Positions 26,294-32,606 of a stretch of DNA of 46,389 nucleotides are shown here, in pieces. How positions within the stretch are numbered: position 1 is the stretch's first letter; every line of letters begins with the position of its first letter. The DNA lies in contig JABDFJ010000013.1 in the NCBI GenBank assembly GCA_013286645.1, positions 1-46,389 of the forward strand, read 5' to 3'. The translations under genes were made by a program, and so were the position numbers. The stretch comes from Chlamydiota bacterium (GTDB lineage Bacteria > Chlamydiota > Chlamydiia > Chlamydiales > Parachlamydiaceae). The notes below the pieces were generated by a model. The model had not been told where the DNA came from and did no database searches. It worked only from the letters and a program-made list of their open reading frames with translations.

Positions 26294-26956
26294 CTATTTT
26301 GATTTGCGGCTACCCATGCAATTATATTTGTGCCATACACGCATACAACTAGTGCGGTTGGTGGTGCGTAGCTGGGGTTGGGTCAGTTGGGTATCAATCA
26401 CTGATGGATGCGTTAGGGGAGTGGGTGCTGGCGTGATTGCTTGTGAAGGAAATACCTCATTTATAGCAGATTGAAGCGATGACATGGGGCTACGGGCTTT
26501 TATAGCCCGATTTGATGGGGATAATGACGCAGAAAAGGCAGCATATTCTTCAGGGGGTAAGGGAGACAAAACATCTGGTTCCATAGCAATCAACGGAAAA
26601 GAAGGGGTTCGCTTTAAAAGAGAAAGATCATTGTCGTTACATGCAAGTGAAGAAGAATCCTCTCCAGAGTCAGATGCCGACACCGTAATTTCAAAATTCG
26701 CTTCATGTCTATCGGGAGTAGGGGTCGTATTAATTTTCAGTGGAATCGCAAAACGGACAGCTTTTCGACAAGATCGAAGGGAGGGGGCACCACATGATGG
26801 TGCAGCAAGGTGAAGGGCGCCTTCTTGCTGGGAGACAGCCGCAATCGTTGCTGACAAAGGATGAGAAGGTGTTGAATCAGACTGAGAGGGGGGAACATCT
26901 TGTAATGGGGGGAGGGGAGAGCACGATCGATCCGAAGCTATTAAATCGGCACTCAT
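26294..26956 (-). CDS. Ser/Pro-rich disordered protein with an RVxF-like motif, possible effector
   Basis: This 220-residue protein has no signal peptide or membrane segment, and the composition is mostly Ser, Pro, Ala and Asp. A basic patch with the RVxF-type motif RKAVRFA (residues 64-70) precedes an acidic Ser-Asp-Glu stretch (SASDSGEDSSS). The C-terminus carries a cysteine/basic tail (SCMRVWHKYNCMGSRKSK). The same order (motif, acidic stretch, Cys-basic tail) is seen in the 153-residue protein at 30985. The RBS AGGAGG just before 26956 supports the start. I do not recognise a family. A host-directed effector or a rapidly evolving regulatory peptide is inference. The predicted RNA ends near the 26239 hairpin, convergent with photolyase. 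Confidence 0.65.
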   Translation of the reverse strand: MSADLIASDRSCSPLPPLQDVPPSQSDSTPSHPLSATIAAVSQQEGALHLAAPSCGAPSLRSCRKAVRFAIPLKINTTPTPDRHEANFEITVSASDSGEDSSSLACNDNDLSLLKRTPSFPLIAMEPDVLSPLPPEEYAAFSASLSPSNRAIKARSPMSSLQSAINEVFPSQAITPAPTPLTHPSVIDTQLTQPQLRTTNRTSCMRVWHKYNCMGSRKSK

Positions 26957-26976
26957 ATGACCTCCTGACCTACATT

Positions 26977-27001
26977 AACTTTTGAGTCACGTTCGGTATA
27001 A
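26977..27001 (+). repeat. 25-bp shared repeat, copy 1
   Basis: A 25-base segment beginning AACTTTTGAGTCAC and ending TTCGGTATAA recurs at 36338-36362 with one mismatch. Here it lies in the gap between the divergent disordered-protein gene and the MarR-GNAT gene. It could be an operator for a shared regulator or the end of a decayed mobile element. No inverted partner is present at this copy. Confidence 0.75.
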
Positions 27002-27146
27002 CCCCTTTGCATTTGTTTTTATGCATGTATTAGCATTTTTAAAGCAACTACCCCTGATCTCTGTAATGATGATTTTTTAAACAGTTATTGCTGCGAAATT
27101 TCAATTTCATTATCACAGTTGTTGTATACAATAATATGGGTGTGTA

Positions 27147-27986
27147 GTGAAAACGCTTTCATGCGAAGATGTCAATCTCTTGCGATATAATGCACGTAGT
27201 GTCGTGCGTGAACTTGGTCTGCTCAATGACGCCTATTTCGATATTGATGTCACATTAGCCGAACGGCATCTGCTTATTGAGTTAACATCTTGCCTCTATC
27301 CTACAGTAAGTGAAATCGCCAAAAGGCTGCTATTAGACAAATCGACAGCTAGTAGACTGATCGCCAAAGCGGTTAACAAAGGCTATATCAAATACACAGT
27401 GGATGAAAATGACAAAAGAAGGCGTTTTTTACAGCTGACTGAAGCGGGGAAAGAGGTTCTCAGTGCATTTGAACCGATTGCCTTTAAGCAAACCGAAGCG
27501 GCGCTTCTCACACTAACAGCAGAAGAAATAGAAACCGTGTATCGTGGCATAGCTCTGTATGCACAAGGACTCAAAACCTCCCGCTTACGGAACAAAGTGG
27601 CTATCGAGCCCATGACACAGCATGATCATGCCGGTCTCGCCCATTTGCATGCAGCTACGCATAAAGGAAAGGATATTGCCGCATGGAGCAACTTATGCGA
27701 AAGCTACCAAAAAAAAGGATGTCGCTATCTTGTCATGAAAATGGATTCTAAGATTGTTGGAGGTGCAGGAATCACCCCCTATCATGCTGCAGAGGGGTTT
27801 AGCTGTGAACTAGGAAAGATTTGCCTTCAGGCCGACATGCATGATTTGGGATTTAGTAAGCTGCTTATCAACGCCTGCATCCAAGCAGCTACTAGCCATG
27901 GTTACGACCAATGTTATGTTGACCCAGTCAAAGAAACCTGCTTGTCAAAAGAGTTTTTTCAAGAGCTTGGCTTTCAATGCATCTGA
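27147..27986 (+). CDS. MarR-type HTH fused to GNAT acetyltransferase
   Basis: This 279-residue fusion starts at a GTG (27147); no ATG in frame gives a complete HTH. The N-terminal winged HTH (about 30-125) shows LIELTSCLYPTVSEIAKRLL, DKSTASRLIAKAVNKGYIKY and DENDKRRRFLQLTEAGKEVL, the MarR wing. The C-terminal GNAT domain (about 150-279) includes MKMDSKIVGGAGITPY, LGKICLQADMHDLGFSKLLI and SHGYDQCYVDPVKETCLS. Such bifunctional regulators are a known class in which the acetyltransferase part may sense or modify a small molecule. Targets might include the adjacent genes, and the repeat at 26977-27001 in its upstream region is a candidate site, but that is inference. It faces away from the disordered protein. 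Confidence 0.88.
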   Translation: MKTLSCEDVNLLRYNARSVVRELGLLNDAYFDIDVTLAERHLLIELTSCLYPTVSEIAKRLLLDKSTASRLIAKAVNKGYIKYTVDENDKRRRFLQLTEAGKEVLSAFEPIAFKQTEAALLTLTAEEIETVYRGIALYAQGLKTSRLRNKVAIEPMTQHDHAGLAHLHAATHKGKDIAAWSNLCESYQKKGCRYLVMKMDSKIVGGAGITPYHAAEGFSCELGKICLQADMHDLGFSKLLINACIQAATSHGYDQCYVDPVKETCLSKEFFQELGFQCI

Positions 27987-28058
27987 TGACTTAACTTATC
28001 AAACACAAGCTCTTGTGGTTGACTGGAAATCTTGAGACAAAATTAAAGAGTACTAATA

Positions 28059-29504
28059 TCACCACTCCAATCGGGAGGATCCAAGAGGTTGTGGACCTCT
28101 TACATAGCCAGGCTTGATGTCGGTCATTTCGATAAGGCTTGGAAGATATGTAATCTCTCCAAATGGGCTGTTTATCTTGGTGACAGGCACATTAGTCTGG
28201 GAGGCGATATCGGCAAAAGGAAGAGTCCCATCGAGCGCACTATTGTCGAGTAGTCCTAGCTCTTGTGCCCACATGCACATACGTGTGAGAGACACTCTCA
28301 CTTGGTAGCTGCCTCCTTCCGTTGCTCTGCGATGCAGCGCTGCTGCAATGCCCGCTGCACCAGCATACGCCGCCAGATAGTCAGCAAAGATCACTTGTAC
28401 AGGCATGAGAGGTGCATCAGTGGCCCCCTCGGCATCAACGTATCCAGAGACTGTCACTGCCATCATGTCGAAACCACGGAAGTTAGCCCATTCACCTTCG
28501 AAATCGAAGCAACGTAGTTCATGTGCAATGATCCCAGGTTTGCTTGCTGCAAGGCGATGCGGCGAGATGCCACGCTGGTCGAGATTTAAATATGAGCAGG
28601 TAAACACATCAGCATCATGCAGGAGTTTGAAAAAGCCTTGTTTATCAGCCTCTACATCAAAATCGCAATAAGCTGCGCGCTTTCCAATATCAGTTTCGAG
28701 GCGCCAGTTTAAATGATCTGGGTAGTTTGGCTTAGAAAGGTGTAAAACATCTGCGCCAAATTCTGCCAGGGTTCTTCCGGTGATGGGCCCGCCGATGACG
28801 TGGGTACAGTCAAGCACGCGAATCCCTTCCAACGGTGTTTTGCATCCTTTTGGAAGTGGGATGGGATCGCTATCGCCAATCTTTTCAACTTCGACCACCG
28901 GTTTGGCTGCCAACCGACGGCCTACAGGGTGGGCTAGCCATTCTGCAGCCGTTCGGACTACGCCTATGGCGCCTGCTTCGTCGCGAATAGCAAGTTCTAG
29001 GGCTTCAGCATCCCATTGCATAATAGCAGCTTCAACCGCGCGCTGGGTGGGAGCACACTTGAGCACTTTGTAGATAGCATCGCGCAGGCGTGGGTAGTAC
29101 AATTCGATCTTGACAAAACGCCCATCGCGTGTGGGGTAGAACTCTGCACTTAGGGCCGAATCAACGCCGACACCTGAACCATAGTCTGTGAAAGGTAATT
29201 GCCGTCCATTCTGGCGCATGAAGGCGATGCCATGGTGTTGATGCACCGCATTTTGCACACTCGTTGTCACGTTTTGGGGCTTGCCACCGCGCAGCTGCCA
29301 TAGATTGCTTAGAGCCATCCCTAAGGCCGCCTGTGATGCGGCCATGAGTTCTCCAAAGCGATGCCTGGAGGCTAGAATAGGATCTTTGCCGCGGATCGTT
29401 ACTTTTCCTTTGTAGTTTGATTCATGCATGCCAATTGCAGCAAGAATCATATTGAGAGCTTTTTGTGAGGTTTGGCTGTCTACGGATGCCATAGTTTGAA
29501 TCAT
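28059..29504 (-). CDS. CoA-transferase family III (CaiB/BaiF) protein
   Basis: This 481-residue protein is a family III CoA-transferase, which moves CoA between carboxylic acids via an aspartyl intermediate. The clear half is C-terminal: PLEGIRVLDCTHVIGGPITGRTLAEFGADVLHL (about residue 225), then LLHDADVFTCSYLNLDQRGIS and the probable nucleophile in FRGFDMMAVTVSGY. The N-terminal half has DPILASRHRFGELMAASQAALG and a WLAHPVG region, suggesting a two-module protein. The usual ENFRPG motif is absent. Reactants are unknown. The gene is visibly richer in GC and CpG than its neighbours, so recent transfer is likely. It converges with the MarR-GNAT gene. Confidence 0.85.
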   Translation of the reverse strand: MIQTMASVDSQTSQKALNMILAAIGMHESNYKGKVTIRGKDPILASRHRFGELMAASQAALGMALSNLWQLRGGKPQNVTTSVQNAVHQHHGIAFMRQNGRQLPFTDYGSGVGVDSALSAEFYPTRDGRFVKIELYYPRLRDAIYKVLKCAPTQRAVEAAIMQWDAEALELAIRDEAGAIGVVRTAAEWLAHPVGRRLAAKPVVEVEKIGDSDPIPLPKGCKTPLEGIRVLDCTHVIGGPITGRTLAEFGADVLHLSKPNYPDHLNWRLETDIGKRAAYCDFDVEADKQGFFKLLHDADVFTCSYLNLDQRGISPHRLAASKPGIIAHELRCFDFEGEWANFRGFDMMAVTVSGYVDAEGATDAPLMPVQVIFADYLAAYAGAAGIAAALHRRATEGGSYQVRVSLTRMCMWAQELGLLDNSALDGTLPFADIASQTNVPVTKINSPFGEITYLPSLIEMTDIKPGYVRGPQPLGSSRLEW

Positions 29505-29635
29505 CCCTTTAAGGTTTAATCTGAAAATCGAACGTCCCGAATTTCGGCTACTTTTATCTTCATAATTTCGTTTCTAAGATAATGTAAAGAAAAAAAATGG
29601 GATTGCGGAGTAATTATATTTTTTGACAGCTTTGT
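29505..29635. other. Upstream region of the CoA-transferase gene, no gene seen
   Basis: This is AT-rich intergenic sequence between the CoA-transferase start and the mobile element. With the element and the 78 bases to its right it makes a 450-base gene-free gap (29505-29954). I see no supportable ORF or RNA in it. Confidence 0.5.
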
Positions 29636-29645
29636 TCGATACTAA

Positions 29646-29868
29646 GCCTTGTTGCATAAATGGAGCACACCGTAATTCTTTTATCATAAACAGGTTTGAA
29701 ACACAGAGGCACAGAGAACACGGAAAAAGAGAAAAATTAGAGATTGATTGTGGTATATGCCTAAGGACAGTTTATTTTTTCTTCTCTCTCCGTGCCCTCT
29801 GTGCCTCTGTGTTTTAATTTTTTTATCTTCAATGGTTTATCGTTATATTGGATTTATGCAACAAGGTC
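29646..29868. mobile_element. 223-bp miniature inverted-repeat element, copy A
   Basis: The element has terminal inverted repeats CCTTGTTGCATAAAT (left) and ATTTATGCAACAAGG (right) and an inner hairpin of CACAGAGGCACAGAG arms (29699-29814). The 8-bp TCGATACT occurs just outside both ends (29636-29643 and 29869-29876), consistent with a target-site duplication. It encodes no transposase. A second copy of the same length lies at 41421-41643 with only a few base differences, so both moved recently, presumably by a transposase elsewhere. Confidence 0.9.
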
Positions 29869-29954
29869 TCGATACTCGCTATCGCGCTGATGAATGGAAT
29901 CTTTTGTAGATGGAGCGCATCAATAAAATCGAAATGGGCATGGCTCAAAAGAAA

Positions 29955-30665
29955 TCACATGTCATTTTCAATGATGATGAAGCCTCTTGATTCATTGTAA
30001 GCATTTGTCGTTTGCATCGCATTCATGAATGCTGGCGCCTCAATCCAGACAGGAGGGTATTTGTAGCGTGCCACGTCCAGGATAAGAAAAGAATCACTCA
30101 ATTCGTCGTAGGCTGCTACTGGAGACCAATGTCCTCCTCCATCTTGATTCAATACTTGCCTTTGGTATAAGCCTAGCACGACTTGGTTGGGATTTTTAAG
30201 TGCCGAGACTAATATCATGCGCATCTCTTCTGAGGAGAGTGTTTTGGCAGTAAATTTTTCGAGTGTCACAGGAAATGTGCCTAACACACAGGCTAATTCG
30301 TTTAAAGTTATGCCCCGTTCTTCAATATCGCTTTTGTTGATTACAGCAGAGACACTTTCAGTAAAAAATTCTTCCTGTGTGAACATGCGATATTTCCCTA
30401 AAACTTGCGAAGGGGGCGCCTCTACAGATAAAGCGTTCAAAGCAATAACAGAACTGGTGATACCACAAAATGTTAAGGTGATTTGAGATTCGTAAAAGCG
30501 CACGATTTTCCAGAAATTTTCCTTGGCATTACTCCTTTCGATGCGCAATTGCCCTTCAGAAGTATCCCAAGGCAACCAAACAGAATTTGAATTGATGTGG
30601 TTAGCCGAGAAGGCAGGGGAGATAATAGAAGTAATATAAATGAATAAACCTATAAATAATTTCAT
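29955..30665 (-). CDS. Exported phytochelatin-synthase-like papain-fold protein
   Basis: This is a 236-residue protein with a signal peptide (about 1-21, ending SPAFSA). It matches the catalytic half of phytochelatin synthase, a papain-like enzyme acting on glutathione. The triad is visible: Cys67 in QITLTFCGITSSVIALNAL, His179 in NQDGGGHWSPVAAYDE and Asp197 in DSFLILDVARYKYPPVW. The Cys-rich regulatory half of plant enzymes is missing, as in bacterial members, which mostly only hydrolyse glutathione to gamma-Glu-Cys. The leader directs it to the periplasm. A role in using host glutathione or other gamma-glutamyl peptides is inferred. Its own promoter probably lies downstream of the 30772-30928 palindrome. 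Confidence 0.9.
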   Translation of the reverse strand: MKLFIGLFIYITSIISPAFSANHINSNSVWLPWDTSEGQLRIERSNAKENFWKIVRFYESQITLTFCGITSSVIALNALSVEAPPSQVLGKYRMFTQEEFFTESVSAVINKSDIEERGITLNELACVLGTFPVTLEKFTAKTLSSEEMRMILVSALKNPNQVVLGLYQRQVLNQDGGGHWSPVAAYDELSDSFLILDVARYKYPPVWIEAPAFMNAMQTTNAYNESRGFIIIENDM

Positions 30666-30771
30666 GGAAGGCTCATCGATATAAGTGCTTTTGCAAACAA
30701 TAAGGTAAAGTTAGTTAAAAATAAATATCAAATGAGAAGATGTTTTCTGATGTGCAGTGATGCAAAGCCCA

Positions 30772-30928
30772 TTAAGAGTTCTGTCCCTGTCTCTAATGTC
30801 CCTAAGGTCGCTTATGTCCCTAATGTCCCTACTTCTGAGTGACAGGAACGGTGGTCGGCTTCCAGAAGTAGGGACGCTAGGGACTAAAGCGACCTTAGGG
30901 ACATTAGAGACAGGGACAGAACTCTTAA
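30772..30928. repeat. 157-bp palindrome with perfect 42-bp arms of GTCCCT-type units
   Basis: Bases 30772-30813 and 30887-30928 are exact reverse complements over 42 bases. The left arm then continues with 9-nt units (GTCTCTAAT, GTCCCTAAG, GTCGCTTAT, GTCCCTAAT, GTCCCTACT). The period and the GTCCNT core are the same as in the palindrome at 18606-18778. It lies in a 319-base gene-free gap 3' of the gene at 30985 and 5' of the exported peptidase gene, and could end the RND-operon transcript. Confidence 0.93.
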
Positions 30929-30984
30929 CTAAACAGCATTGGGCTGAAGCATAAGCGACATGGCTGAGCTTGTTGTGTTCTTTT

Positions 30985-31446
30985 TTATTCGAATTTGCGA
31001 TTGCGACAACACAATCTACGTAGAAGTTTAAGACAGTAATTGCTAGTCGTGCTGTCAAGCTCTTGCTGAGAGCGTGGTGAAACCTCACTCTTAGAGACCT
31101 CATCATCATCATCTTCTTCTTCTGATGATGAGGCGGCTGGAGACCAGCAGCCAGCAATGGCGAGAGCAAAAAAATCGGGTGGCAACACTGCAATGTCTGA
31201 ATTAGTATCTTCATCAGTTTCCGAATTCGGGGAATCCGGGTAATAAATTTGAATTGTTTTTGTTTCGGCAAAATGCACGCGCTTACTGTTGAGTGCAGAG
31301 GCTTGGGCTGCAGTCAAGGCCGATGGCGCAGACACCTTAAGTATACTCTTGGGAACAGGCAATACAGCCGGAGGGGAAAGCTGCGCGCTAGGGAGCTGGC
31401 TTAAAGGCATTGTTGTAGGTGTTGTCGAAGGGGGAATGACATTCAT
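30985..31446 (-). CDS. Disordered protein with SILK and RVxF motifs, putative PP1-docking effector
   Basis: This 153-residue protein has no signal peptide and a low-complexity Ser/Pro/Thr N-terminus. It contains SILK at 34-37 (PVPKSILKVS) and RVxF at 55-59 (NSKRVHFAE), the order and kind of motifs by which eukaryotic regulators dock onto protein phosphatase-1. Next come an acidic run (SSSEEEDDDDE, about 107-117) and a Cys/basic C-terminus (YCLKLLRRLCCRNRKFE). Its ATG overlaps the TGA of the RND fusion-protein gene (ATGA), so it is translationally coupled to that operon. The motif reading is strong; that it reaches host PP1 is inference. A structural role with the pump is the alternative. Confidence 0.68.
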   Translation of the reverse strand: MNVIPPSTTPTTMPLSQLPSAQLSPPAVLPVPKSILKVSAPSALTAAQASALNSKRVHFAETKTIQIYYPDSPNSETDEDTNSDIAVLPPDFFALAIAGCWSPAASSSEEEDDDDEVSKSEVSPRSQQELDSTTSNYCLKLLRRLCCRNRKFE

Positions 31447-32606
31447 GCCGACTCCAAGATTTCGACTTTTGCCCCTTCACGGATGCGATCTGAAGGGATG
31501 ATGACGATGCGATCATTTTCCTCAAGTCCATAAGTGATCTCCATTTGATTGCCGTAGTCGCGTCCAATTTGCACTTGTTTAAGATGTACAATATTGTCTT
31601 TATCAACTACAGCCACATGTGGAAAGCTTGAACGGATAATGACAGCCGTGGTGGGGATGATGAAATTGATTTCAGCAGGCTCCAGCAGGAATTTTACGCG
31701 TCCATATAAGCCAGCATACAATATGCCGTCAGGGTTTTTTACATCGACTTCGGTCAGCAGGGTGCGGGCAGTGGGATCTAAGGCCTTGGCAAAGCGCGTG
31801 ACTATGCCTTTAAAAACTTTCCCAGGAAGCTGCAGGACAGTGACTTCAGCTTCAAGTCTTTCTTTGACCTGCCTGTAATAAGTTTGCGGAACTTCCACAA
31901 AAAAACGGATGGTATTCGTCTGCACAATTTGGAATAGCTCTTGTGGTGTGGCATTAATGCTTCCATAAATCAAGGAGCCAATGTCGACAAGGCGCTTGGT
32001 GATGATCCCATCAAAAGGTGCATAAATGTATTTAAATTGCTGTTGATAAGTGTATTTAGCTACATTCTTCTCATTCACAATGACAATGGCTTCAGCAGAC
32101 TCTAAGTTGGCACGATATTGATCCACCTCTTGTTTTGAAACAGCTTCGTGATTTTTATCCCATAGCTTTTGCCAACGCTCACTAGTAATTTTGGCAATGT
32201 CCCTTTCCACAATAGAATTTAATAGATCAGCTTCCGCTTGGGCCAGTTGTTCATCTGTTTCTGGCGTATCAATCTCGGCTAATAGATCTCCAGCTTTAAC
32301 AACATCCCCAATATCAACCAAATACTTCACAAGATACCCATTGACACGCGACCAGATGGGGGTATAGTGCCAAGCTTGCGCCGAACTGGGCAAGATCAAC
32401 TCAATGGGCTTTGTGTTAGGCTTGATTTCCATTAGCGTCACTCGCGGCAAGGGATCCTGAGCGGCTAAAGCGTCGATTTTCTTCGTATTCATCATGCGAG
32501 GAACCCATCCCCAAACAAATAAGATCGAAAGAATTATCCCTGTAGCACATAACAGAAGCCATTTTTTGCGCGCAGATTTGTGTTTCGTTTGGATGGAATC
32601 GCTCAT
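31443..32606 (-). CDS. RND efflux membrane fusion protein, system 2
   Basis: This is a 387-residue adaptor with an N-terminal TM anchor (KKWLLLCATGIILSILFVWGW, about 14-34) instead of a lipobox. The lipoyl halves are GYLVKYLVDIGDVVKAGDLLAEIDTPETDEQLAQ (about 90-123) and YIYAPFDGIITKRLVDIGSL (about 194-213), bracketing a helical hairpin. The beta-barrel (IRFFVEVPQTYYRQVKERLE) and C-terminal domain (YGLEENDRIVIIPSDRIREG) follow. It overlaps the pump stop by four bases upstream and the disordered-protein start by four bases downstream, so pump, adaptor and disordered protein form one operon. Confidence 0.93.
   Translation of the reverse strand: MSDSIQTKHKSARKKWLLLCATGIILSILFVWGWVPRMMNTKKIDALAAQDPLPRVTLMEIKPNTKPIELILPSSAQAWHYTPIWSRVNGYLVKYLVDIGDVVKAGDLLAEIDTPETDEQLAQAEADLLNSIVERDIAKITSERWQKLWDKNHEAVSKQEVDQYRANLESAEAIVIVNEKNVAKYTYQQQFKYIYAPFDGIITKRLVDIGSLIYGSINATPQELFQIVQTNTIRFFVEVPQTYYRQVKERLEAEVTVLQLPGKVFKGIVTRFAKALDPTARTLLTEVDVKNPDGILYAGLYGRVKFLLEPAEINFIIPTTAVIIRSSFPHVAVVDKDNIVHLKQVQIGRDYGNQMEITYGLEENDRIVIIPSDRIREGAKVEILESA

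Noticed and set aside
29623-29817. Open frame over the 223-bp element (also seen at the second copy, 41567-41839)
   Set aside because: It follows the repeat arms and differs between copies beyond the element; not a gene.
29909-29989. Short plus-strand frame (26 codons) starting ATGGAGCGC next to the mobile element
   Set aside because: Too short, no ribosome site, and overlaps the end of the phytochelatin-synthase-like gene on the other strand.
30711-31271. Long minus-strand frame overlapping the SILK/RVxF protein
   Set aside because: It runs through the 157-bp palindrome, lacks a ribosome site, and the overlapping frame is coupled to the adaptor gene by ATGA.
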